A stretch of 64,000 bases of DNA from JBEBVQ01 sp037190845. Its GTDB lineage: Bacteria; Bacteroidota; Bacteroidia; Chitinophagales; Chitinophagaceae. Below, in pieces: positions 44,010 through 52,668 of the stretch; the stretch's first letter is position 1, and each line of letters begins with the position of its first letter. The translations under genes and the position numbers were made by a program. Under the pieces are notes generated by a model that was not told the DNA's origin, made no database searches, and worked only from the letters and a program-made list of their open reading frames with translations. The stretch is taken from contig JBBCJI010000003.1 in NCBI GenBank assembly GCA_037190845.1, forward strand, positions 124,001 to 188,000. The letters are read 5' to 3'.

Positions 44010-46673
44010 TTACCGGAGCAGCGTTACGTTTCCTTTGAAGGTTTTCATGGTTCCGTCAGGCATAGCGACATTGATCAGGTAAACGTATACACCGCCCGGC
44101 TCCGGAGCTCCTTTCCGCGTACCATCCCATCCTCTGTTGTCCTTCGCTGAAAACACTTCCTCCCCCCACCGGTTGAACACACGGAATTCCGGGATCTTAT
44201 GGCTGGTAATATTTATGAGCCGGAATACATCATTTAAGCCATCTCCGTCGGGAGTAAATGCCGAAGGCACGTCCGGTGCATGGTATTCAATCCGGACAAG
44301 CGCACTGGCCGTACTGTAGCAATGCCTGTTTTCTGCCGGGAGGCCGGTAACAGTGTACAGGGTCGTTTCCTCCGGTCTTGCAATTGTTTCTTCGCCCAAA
44401 GGATTATCAAGACTGAAATCGGGTGTCCATAGATATGTGTCTGCCTCACCCTTTACACGTAACCGGACATGACTGCCATGCTTAATCGTCGTATCAGATG
44501 GAATAATCTCCAGTTGAGGGGGCTGGGTAACCTTAATTACGGCCTCAAAGGTATCGGCACAGCCGCGATCGGTAATAATTACGGTATATACTTCATCCTG
44601 CAGCGGTGTGGCTACAGGATCGGGACACTGGGTGCAGCTCAGGCTGGCAGCAGGCCGGTAGCCGCTTTCATACCATTGGTACGCTTGCCCGGTCAACGCC
44701 TGCAACTGTACCTCGTCGCCGGGGCAGACAGATGTATCCACCGGTACCATACGGTTGTCTGGCATATAGATATCCAGTGTATCCGTCAGCAGGCAGCCGT
44801 TCCGGTTATAGGTCGTCACATGAATGCTCATGCTTTCCCGAACGTATATTTTCGAAGCAATGCCGTGAGATAGTATCCTGTCACCACTACCCCACTGCAC
44901 CGTCCAGTTGGTCTCCGGGGCAAGATCATAGCTGAACAGGAACACCGGCAGATCTCCTGAAGGCAGCGGATGGGCACCCGTTCCCGTACAATGGCTTCCC
45001 GGAAAGCCTGCTGTGTCATACAGCGTAGCATAATAGGGTGTAGTAGCACATACCGCCGGAACAGAAGAAACACCCGTACCATTTTCATAGCAGATGTCCA
45101 CCAGCAGGTTCATGCCGGTATCCCGGTTATAAAAGGTGGTGAACGGGAACCACAGATACCCCCCCGCGGCAGGTATGGTAACACTGCTGCTGAAAAAGAC
45201 TTCTGTCGTCCCGGCTACAAACTGTGATGAAGAATCAAAACCGTCGATCGCCACGCATCTCAGGGAGATACGGACATCATTCATAATGGCTGTTCCGCTA
45301 TTTGGGGGGAACTGAAAAGCCAGCCCTGTCAGCGTACCGGAATACAACATACCCGCTAAACGAAGGTCCGAAGCCCGGATAATATACTGGTGCCGGGCGA
45401 AGGGCTGAAGGGCCGGAAAAGGCGTCGCCATGGACCCGGCAGGCGCCGTATTCACGGACGCCAGAAAAGGATCTGCCTCCACCGTATCGGAGGGAGTGGA
45501 AGGACGAACGGCAACAGCGCCGCAGGGTATGTTCTGTAGCGGACCGGGGCCGGTGATCTCCGCCTGCGGCCGGATAAAATCAGGACGGCATACCACCAGT
45601 CCATCTTCCGGCAAGAGGCGTATTGCATTATCCCGATCCACATATACCTTCACCGTATCCGCAACGGGACATACACCGGACAATGCAGAAAGGGCATAAT
45701 AGACTGTGGACTGATCCGGTGTGGCCACCGGGTTCACGCAGTTGGTGCAGCTCAGGCTGGAAAGCGGAGATCCACCGGGCAGCACGTCCCATTGTACCGG
45801 ATCCGTAGTTGCCTCCAACGTTACGGATCTGCCCGGACAGATCGTCAGTTCCCGTCGGGTGACCCTCCCGGGGAAAACTGCGACATCAAACGTCAGTGTA
45901 TCAAAATCGCAGACCCCGTTACTAACGATACAGGTCACCTGCTTGCTGCCGAGTGTACTCCATGAAACCACCGGAACGGGATCCGAAGACGTCGCCGGCG
46001 TTGCGTCGGAACCGAAATCCCACTGATAATATATGTCTGAAACCGGCATATTGGTAACACGGAAACTCCTTGAAGTGAACTGGCAAACGCTGTCGTCACC
46101 GGCAATAGCAAACGTATCCACCGGCATCAGGCTGAGGTCGTCAATGACCATCCCCAATGTACCGGAGATCAGAGAACGCATGCTGATCCGCAGATTGACA
46201 ACCCCTGATCCCAGGGGTACCTGGAATACAGGTATGCCGGCGACTGGTGTCAGGGCAAAGCTGGTATTATTCCGGACAATGTCCATATTCACATACGTGC
46301 CTACGACGTTATTCGCAGCATCAAGTCCTTCTATCCGTAGGTTAATCGTCGTAGGATTGGGGCTGCTCGCGTCCGCAGTACGCCGGGATGCCTTCATTTC
46401 GAACCTGTACTCAAGCCCCGGCAAAACGCATACATCCTGGTAAAAGCAGGATTCGGCATCAATCTCTGCTACCCGGTTGCTGCTATTGCTTCCACCATAG
46501 ATATTTTCGGTATGGACTGCCTCGACTATATCGCACATTGTGGTCCAGTAGGCACGCTGCAAGTTGAAATTGCCGTTACGGATCAGCTCTTTTGCGGCGG
46601 CAACGAGACTTCCCTCACAAAGGAAAACCAGCGTGAAGATCATTACTAAAATTCCGGATAACCATGTTCTCAT
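44010..46673 (-). CDS. Type-B T9SS surface protein, 887 residues (copy 2)
   Basis: Collinear paralogue of the gene at 26000-28663 with the same number of residues. It has a signal peptide, the ELIRNGNFNLQ...ESCFYQDVCVLPGLEY N-terminal module, a PKD-like domain (YYQWDFGSDATPATS), CVNPVATPDQSTVYY and CPDPVATPLQDEVYTV segments, and a CHU_C type B sorting domain (VPSAFTPDGDGLNDVFR, FNRWGEEVF, GWDGTRKG). Presumably surface exposed and co-transcribed with the PNGase F-like gene. The 91 bases upstream contain the scar of a lost gene. Confidence 0.82.
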   Translation of the reverse strand: MRTWLSGILVMIFTLVFLCEGSLVAAAKELIRNGNFNLQRAYWTTMCDIVEAVHTENIYGGSNSSNRVAEIDAESCFYQDVCVLPGLEYRFEMKASRRTADASSPNPTTINLRIEGLDAANNVVGTYVNMDIVRNNTSFALTPVAGIPVFQVPLGSGVVNLRISMRSLISGTLGMVIDDLSLMPVDTFAIAGDDSVCQFTSRSFRVTNMPVSDIYYQWDFGSDATPATSSDPVPVVSWSTLGSKQVTCIVSNGVCDFDTLTFDVAVFPGRVTRRELTICPGRSVTLEATTDPVQWDVLPGGSPLSSLSCTNCVNPVATPDQSTVYYALSALSGVCPVADTVKVYVDRDNAIRLLPEDGLVVCRPDFIRPQAEITGPGPLQNIPCGAVAVRPSTPSDTVEADPFLASVNTAPAGSMATPFPALQPFARHQYIIRASDLRLAGMLYSGTLTGLAFQFPPNSGTAIMNDVRISLRCVAIDGFDSSSQFVAGTTEVFFSSSVTIPAAGGYLWFPFTTFYNRDTGMNLLVDICYENGTGVSSVPAVCATTPYYATLYDTAGFPGSHCTGTGAHPLPSGDLPVFLFSYDLAPETNWTVQWGSGDRILSHGIASKIYVRESMSIHVTTYNRNGCLLTDTLDIYMPDNRMVPVDTSVCPGDEVQLQALTGQAYQWYESGYRPAASLSCTQCPDPVATPLQDEVYTVIITDRGCADTFEAVIKVTQPPQLEIIPSDTTIKHGSHVRLRVKGEADTYLWTPDFSLDNPLGEETIARPEETTLYTVTGLPAENRHCYSTASALVRIEYHAPDVPSAFTPDGDGLNDVFRLINITSHKIPEFRVFNRWGEEVFSAKDNRGWDGTRKGAPEPGGVYVYLINVAMPDGTMKTFKGNVTLLR

Positions 46674-46680
46674 AGAGTTT

Positions 46681-46730
46681 TTTTATCTTATTAATAACAT
46701 TTCCCTGTTTATAAAACTGCTATATCTTAA
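46681..46730 (-). pseudogene. 3' scar of a deleted 849-aa-type gene
   Basis: The plus-strand sequence here (TTATTAATAACATTTCCCTG followed by TTTATAAAA) matches 28676-28710 of cassette 1, which encodes the last residues of the 849-aa protein (YKQGNVSLIR-stop). The match also covers the short spacer to the 887-aa start (CATAG-GTTT-TTTTAT). Only about 40-50 bases remain, directly between the 887-aa and giant genes, where the 849-aa gene sits in cassette 1. Confidence 0.65.
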
Positions 46731-46764
46731 ATACCATCATTATTTTTTCGTTTCACACAAATAC

Positions 46765-49700
46765 CTACCTGCCATGCTTGATCAGTTTTTCCATCCGGAT
46801 CAATGCTTCGTTCTGATCCCTTACACGGATCATATAAACACCATCCGGCAGGTCACCCAGTCGTACACCCTCTGCAGTAGCCGGCACTTCGATGTCTCTG
46901 CCGTCCATCGCCTGTACGGATACCTGTACCGGAAAAGGCGCCCGGATATACACCACATCGCTCGTCGGGTTGGGATATATCTCCACGGCATCTGCCCGGG
47001 GAAGCAACGTCTGTATAGATACACCGTCTACCGTATGGAACGCAGAATTGGCGGTACAGTTATTACTGTCTGTGATGATCACATAATACAGACCGGCCTC
47101 CGTAGCAATATGCATATAGCTGGTAGCGCCGGATATAGACTGACCATTTACATACCATTGATAGGACATATAGTAGTCTTCCGTAGTAAGGGTATCCCTG
47201 TTTACGGTAACGAGCGGGACGGGCTCGGCATGTACACCAACAAACACCGGATCATCACTCGTCAAAGCACATGAACCTGAATATACGGTTACCGTATAAT
47301 CACCTGTCTCCACTACATCATAGCTGCGACCGGTCGCGCCAGGGATAACGGTTCCATACCATCGCCACTGATATTGCATTCCGGGTGCGTCAGCCATCAG
47401 CGTTATAGGGTCATCCTCGCAGGTATGAACAGGCCCCGGAGGTGTGATCGTGGTTGCGTATGAGATCACCTGCATGGTAACCGCAGCGCTTAATACCGTA
47501 TCTGTAACGACGCAGCCAAGGCTACTGCCCAGGCGGCAGGCGATCATATCCCCGCTGTTCAGCCCGTAGTCCATATATACACTACTGTTCGTTCCTACAG
47601 GGAGCGCGTTCTTATACCACTGGTAAGCCGGTGTGCCGCCGCCGTTCACCGGTGTGGCTGTAAATGTGACCATGTCTCCCGGACATATAGTCGCGCCCTT
47701 GTCGGATTGCACGGATACGGCGGGCGTAACCAGCGGAGTGACAGTCATGCTCAATAAATTGGACAGTACGCTGTCCGGTACTGCACAGGTCGCGTTGCTG
47801 GTCATACGGCAGGTGATCACGTCACCCTGGGTCAGGCTATTATCCGTGTACGAAGGGCCAGAGCCGAGAACAGCTCCGTTTTTCCGCCATTGATAAGCGG
47901 GCGCCGTACCACCGTTCACAGGAGCAGGAGTGAAGGTGACTGATGCACCGGCGCAGATGGAAATGCCGGGATTAGCGCTAATGTTTACCGATGGCGTAAC
48001 GGATGGTGTCACCGTCATGGTCAGGGCATTGGAAACCGCGCTGTCCGGAATGGCACAAGCGGCATTGCTGGTCATACGGCAGGTAATCACCTGTCCGTTC
48101 GTCGGTGCATTGTCGGTATACGTGGAACCGGTGCTCACGAGTACTCCGTTCTTCCGCCATTGATAAACGGGGGCTGTGCCGCCGTTCACAGGAGCAGGCG
48201 TGAAGGTGACCGGCGTACCGGAACAGATGGACGTGTCCGGACTGGCGCTGATCATGACGGCAGGCGTGACGGATGATGTCACCGTCATGGTCAGGGCATT
48301 GGAGATTGCCGTGTCCGGAATGGCGCAGGTGCTGCTGCTGCTCATAAGACAGGTAATGACATCATTATCAGCCGGACCGTTATCCGTATAACTACCTCCG
48401 CTACCCACCGGGACACCGTTCTTTCGCCACAGGTATACAGGCGCGGTTCCCCCGCCGGTCGGTGCAGGGATAAAGGTAACCGACATACCGGTGCAGATGG
48501 AAATGCCGGGGTTGGCGCTGATAATGACGGCAGGTGTGACGGAAGCGGTGATGGCAACCACCGTATCTGCGGTATCGGAAGTAATACTACCCAGAGTAGC
48601 CCATGCCCGGTAAGTACCCGCGTTCACAGGATCCACATTGGGAATAACGACCATCGTGCCGGTAGCCGAGAAGCCGTTAGGGCCTTCCCACTCAATCGTA
48701 GCAGAGGATACGGAAGCAGAGGCGGTCAACTTGATGGTATCACTGGCGCAGACAGGGCTGTTGTTTTCAGTAATGGTTACAGACAATTGGGTGAAATCTA
48801 CCGCGTCGGCCCCTATATCCACCGGTGAAAGAACGGCACGTAACTCCCCGTCGAAATCTTCCGTTACATCAGGGATCAACGTACCGGCGCCGTCCACTGG
48901 TGAAAGAAAACCGGCTGAATTGATATGCAGATCCACGTCCTGTGCATTCCCCAGCGGCGACATGAATAACGGATCATCCGTCAGACTGCTGTCGTCGCCG
49001 CTGATCCATCCGGGAGTGTATACTGCCGTGATATTGCCGGTTCCATTGCTGTTTGCCGAGGCCAGATTATTGGCTGCACCGGTTCCATACCCGTAGACAT
49101 TATGGCTAAACTCCGCACCCGACGATATACCATCGATCCATACCGAGAAATGATTGCTGCCGCCCGATGCATTCGTACGGTCATTCACAAATATATTATT
49201 TATCACACTGTACGTGCCGCCGATATTTGCATTACGGAAGGCCGCTGTGTGCCTGCCCGTAGTGTTGCCCACACCCGTACCTCCGATGTACACACTGTTG
49301 TGAAAGTAATCACGATGAACCACACCGTCACGGACTATACCATATATCAGCATCGCATTCGTCAGCGGCGTGCCGTCCGGACGGATACCCAGGCGTATCA
49401 TATTATTCGTTGCACGCACACACCCGCCTCCATCCAGTCCTCTCATAACCGCTGCCGTATTCGTAGCGGAGGTCATATCAAAGCTGTGAATGAAATTCCC
49501 ATCCAATCTACTGATTACACTGCCGGTGTTATTCCCGAAAAAATATATCCCATTAATATAGACACCCTGGGTCGGTGCATGCGAGATCAGTGTGTGAATA
49601 ACGTTCCGCGACACAGACACTGACTGTGCCAGCGCCGCCCTCATACCAATCCCCAAAACGGCAGCATCACCACCGGTACTCGTTCCACGGGTATGCGATT

Positions 49701-52368
49701 CGAGATTGTAGATGGTGTTGCCGTCAATAGCAAATACTCTTGCATTATCATCTGCAACCCGGATACCGGCAACCTGATTGTCTACCCCGGTAGTACCCGT
49801 ACCATTGTTGGCAAGGTTGGCAATCGTATTATTGGTGATCCATAACCGGGGGCTCCCGGATGCAAGGGCAATGCCTCTTACCCATCTGGCGCCCGTACCT
49901 GTATTAGATGCATAAAGGCTGTTGGCGGTTGTTGTGCTGCCGATGATATTACTGTCAATAAGAAAATCTCCTGCACCATTGATACGAATACCCCAGACAC
50001 GGTTCCCGTTGTTCGCCACTGTAATCCCTCCTATCACATTCTTCCGGATATTGAAAACATCAGCCGCGGCGCCGCCGGCAATAAATATACCTGCCGTTTC
50101 TCCATTAGTGCCGGAGGCCACTCTGATCATATCATTAGCGGTCGTACCGCCTATCGTATTCCCTTCAATATCCATACTCCCGGTAGCATGAGAGGATATG
50201 CCGTTGAACGTAACGCTCGTGGTGGTAGCGGTTTGAGAAATATTGGTGATCGTATTGTTCCGGATCACGCTCGGGAATGGTGTTGCACCGTCCCGGACTG
50301 ACATCCGGATCCCACAGAAAACATGCGGCTGATTGCTCAGGGTATAAGGGGCGCCGCCGCACTGCGGCTCAGACCCGCCGATATAGTTTCCGGTTACCAC
50401 AAACCCATTACCCACACTGTTGCCGTTCCGGGCAGGTATGATCCAAATCGGGCGGCTAAAACCTCCTCCTGTAAAACTGCGCGACGCGGTCTGGAAAAAG
50501 CTGTTCCCTGTGATCCGCCACGCCTGCACCCCATGGTTCAGCTCCACACCGGCAGAGCCCGCCGGGGCAAGAAAGAAATCATAGATGTTGTTATTCGAGA
50601 TCACTCCCTGCTCGTTGAAGTTTGATGTATAACCATTATTGTCCACACCGCGCACATAAATACCGATAGAGGGCAAATTCGCAGTTGTTGTGCCGTGTAT
50701 ATTACAATGGTCAATCGTGTCCCGGTCATTCCCTCCTGTTCCCGTATTACCAATATATACGACACCGGCCATACCATTCGGCAAATTCGCATCCGTATTG
50801 TGCCTACCCTGGAGGTCACAATAGCTGATCCGGTTGTCGTTTGCCCCGTTATTCAGGCGGATCGCAACACCAGCCGTATTCGTGTTCCGGATATTCAGAT
50901 AGACCGGGTTCACCGTACCCGAAGGATTCACCGGCATAGGGGGAGTACCCGTTGTACCGCCCGGCGTACCATCTATTATTACATGCCTGGCGCCGTCAAT
51001 ATCTATGACAGGCCCTGCATTGCTACCCGTAATCTCAAGCCCGTTGGCGCCGGCGGCAGGACGGATCGTCAGCGTGTGTGTGGGAGAGATACAGACACTG
51101 TAGCTGATAGTGATCGGAAAAGTTTCACCGGCGCTGGTATAATTGCTTTGCAACTCCAGCACTACAGCACCGGATATACCGGTAAAGATGCCGGCAAGCG
51201 CAGCCGTAAGGGTGGGATACGTACCTGTGGGGCCTACCGGGATCACGCCCGACGGACCGCCACTACACGCAGGTGTGGAGGCGCTGCCGGACAATGGCGC
51301 TGCCACCCGGTAAACCGGCCCGGCACAATCCGTACCGGCATTAAAAGAATATATATAGAAATCATATGATGTTGCTGCTGTCAGAAACATTGCACTGAAG
51401 GAGGTAGCTGCGCCCACCTGTACCACCGTCCCTACACCGAGGGTGCTGCCGGGCGTATATACCACGCCGTCTGTCGGCGGCACCAGTGTCCCACCCGACG
51501 GGTAACGGACCACCAGGTACCCGTCCACTACCTGTGAGGCAGCAGTAAAAGTACCATCGATTTGACCAGACGATATCGCAGACAGGTTCAAAGCGGTTGG
51601 CTGCGCCGGGGGAACATCGCATGCTGTTTGAACGCTCACCGCCATAATATTGGGGCTACCGTTTCCACTGCCCAGGCGGCGCTCAAAGAACAGACGGGAA
51701 ATCTGTTTTCCCCAATGTGCGACCGGGATATCAAGCGTTACCCGGTATAAACGCGGCCCGGCTTGACCTGAGGCATCTCTCTCGAAGCCAGCACAACCGT
51801 TCTGGCTACGCAGGACCCTTGTAAAGATACCTAAAGAGTTGGGAGCATTGGCATTGGTGGAATACCAGTCCTGCATATTTACAGTGCCGGTAAACATGCT
51901 GTTATCCGTGAAATGCACGGTCACGGACAGATTGTTATAGACCCCACCGGCCGAGAGAGCCGCCAGGTAAACCGTAGCCGCAGATACCGGTGTCACGAAC
52001 GTCAGCGTTCCCGTATCCTGGCCCACAGCGGATTGCAGATGCAGGGCGTTCAACCCATTAAAAGGCGCCAACTGAAAGGTAAGACCGGGCACACCGCCAC
52101 CGCCCAGCTCCCCTGTTGCAGGAAAGACATTGGCAGCGTTAGGCAGGCCACAGGTGCCGTTAAATTGATAATCCGGAGCAACAAACACACGACCACTCAC
52201 ACCATCCGCGTCAAGGCTTCCCGTCGTGCTGGCGGAAGGGCTGCCAATGCCATCGGCAACGACATCTTTATTGAATCCTGTGACAGGTACCGGCACATAG
52301 TCCGCCTTTATGAAAGAAAAACTTAATAATCCTGCTAATAAGAATAAATAAAATATGCGTCTATTCAT
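46765..52368 (-). CDS. Giant T9SS surface protein, single FN3/beta-helix unit plus Ig repeats
   Basis: 1867 residues. Signal peptide (1-22; FLLAGLLSFSFIKADY), an N-terminal domain sharing YVPVPVTGFN.DVVA with the 2791-aa paralogue, an FN3-like domain from about 245, a right-handed beta-helix from about 364 (GVIPVGPTGTYPTLTAAL) to about 1190, an Ig array with 90-residue repeats (YQWRKNG; about 1194-1720), and a type A sorting domain (YPNPTSDVVYIR, about 1794 on). A surface stalk or adhesin. It has one beta-helix unit where cassette 1 has two. Confidence 0.85.
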   Translation of the reverse strand: MNRRIFYLFLLAGLLSFSFIKADYVPVPVTGFNKDVVADGIGSPSASTTGSLDADGVSGRVFVAPDYQFNGTCGLPNAANVFPATGELGGGGVPGLTFQLAPFNGLNALHLQSAVGQDTGTLTFVTPVSAATVYLAALSAGGVYNNLSVTVHFTDNSMFTGTVNMQDWYSTNANAPNSLGIFTRVLRSQNGCAGFERDASGQAGPRLYRVTLDIPVAHWGKQISRLFFERRLGSGNGSPNIMAVSVQTACDVPPAQPTALNLSAISSGQIDGTFTAASQVVDGYLVVRYPSGGTLVPPTDGVVYTPGSTLGVGTVVQVGAATSFSAMFLTAATSYDFYIYSFNAGTDCAGPVYRVAAPLSGSASTPACSGGPSGVIPVGPTGTYPTLTAALAGIFTGISGAVVLELQSNYTSAGETFPITISYSVCISPTHTLTIRPAAGANGLEITGSNAGPVIDIDGARHVIIDGTPGGTTGTPPMPVNPSGTVNPVYLNIRNTNTAGVAIRLNNGANDNRISYCDLQGRHNTDANLPNGMAGVVYIGNTGTGGNDRDTIDHCNIHGTTTANLPSIGIYVRGVDNNGYTSNFNEQGVISNNNIYDFFLAPAGSAGVELNHGVQAWRITGNSFFQTASRSFTGGGFSRPIWIIPARNGNSVGNGFVVTGNYIGGSEPQCGGAPYTLSNQPHVFCGIRMSVRDGATPFPSVIRNNTITNISQTATTTSVTFNGISSHATGSMDIEGNTIGGTTANDMIRVASGTNGETAGIFIAGGAAADVFNIRKNVIGGITVANNGNRVWGIRINGAGDFLIDSNIIGSTTTANSLYASNTGTGARWVRGIALASGSPRLWITNNTIANLANNGTGTTGVDNQVAGIRVADDNARVFAIDGNTIYNLESHTRGTSTGGDAAVLGIGMRAALAQSVSVSRNVIHTLISHAPTQGVYINGIYFFGNNTGSVISRLDGNFIHSFDMTSATNTAAVMRGLDGGGCVRATNNMIRLGIRPDGTPLTNAMLIYGIVRDGVVHRDYFHNSVYIGGTGVGNTTGRHTAAFRNANIGGTYSVINNIFVNDRTNASGGSNHFSVWIDGISSGAEFSHNVYGYGTGAANNLASANSNGTGNITAVYTPGWISGDDSSLTDDPLFMSPLGNAQDVDLHINSAGFLSPVDGAGTLIPDVTEDFDGELRAVLSPVDIGADAVDFTQLSVTITENNSPVCASDTIKLTASASVSSATIEWEGPNGFSATGTMVVIPNVDPVNAGTYRAWATLGSITSDTADTVVAITASVTPAVIISANPGISICTGMSVTFIPAPTGGGTAPVYLWRKNGVPVGSGGSYTDNGPADNDVITCLMSSSSTCAIPDTAISNALTMTVTSSVTPAVMISASPDTSICSGTPVTFTPAPVNGGTAPVYQWRKNGVLVSTGSTYTDNAPTNGQVITCRMTSNAACAIPDSAVSNALTMTVTPSVTPSVNISANPGISICAGASVTFTPAPVNGGTAPAYQWRKNGAVLGSGPSYTDNSLTQGDVITCRMTSNATCAVPDSVLSNLLSMTVTPLVTPAVSVQSDKGATICPGDMVTFTATPVNGGGTPAYQWYKNALPVGTNSSVYMDYGLNSGDMIACRLGSSLGCVVTDTVLSAAVTMQVISYATTITPPGPVHTCEDDPITLMADAPGMQYQWRWYGTVIPGATGRSYDVVETGDYTVTVYSGSCALTSDDPVFVGVHAEPVPLVTVNRDTLTTEDYYMSYQWYVNGQSISGATSYMHIATEAGLYYVIITDSNNCTANSAFHTVDGVSIQTLLPRADAVEIYPNPTSDVVYIRAPFPVQVSVQAMDGRDIEVPATAEGVRLGDLPDGVYMIRVRDQNEALIRMEKLIKHGR
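47606..48500 (-). repeat. 270-bp tandem Ig repeats in the 1867-aa gene
   Basis: Equivalent positions of the Ig units fall at about 47606, 47876, 48146 and 48416, again 270 bases apart. Units are strongly alike to each other and to those at 32091-33010, giving long stretches where homologous recombination between cassettes or units could occur. Confidence 0.7.
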
Positions 52369-52668
52369 ACAATGAAATATTTAATAAAAAAACATTCGAT
52401 ATTTTAAAAATGAAAAATCATGGCTACAGTCACTACCCAATATTACAGGTCGTGATCAAAAAAAGTAAAAAAAGAAGGATAACAAAAACATAACAATAAA
52501 TTATAAAGATCAAAATCAGCATAATAAGAATTAAATTATTTTACATTTCTTATGATTAATTTCATAAATTCATAACCTGCGCAAACGGTTATCAATTACT
52601 GTTGTCGGGAGAAAATGTTTTGAAATGGGTTACAATCCTGATCAGAAAAGCAGTGATACTTTTTTGCG
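52369..52668. other. 300-base gap between the glycine-rich protein gene and the 1867-aa gene
   Basis: Holds the conserved upstream element (52438-52575) and otherwise AT-rich sequence. No gene or clear terminator was seen after the stop at 52669. Confidence 0.5.
52438..52575 (-). promoter_or_regulatory. Conserved upstream element, copy 2 (1867-aa gene)
   Basis: Begins CAATATTACAGGTCGTGATC on +, continues with AAAGTAAAAAAAGAAGGATA, an ACAATAAATTATAAAGATCA word and TTATGATTAATTTCAT. It is very close to copy 3 at 55375 over about 135 bases and similar to copy 1. It lies 70 bases from the start of the 1867-aa gene in a 300-base gap. Confidence 0.65.
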
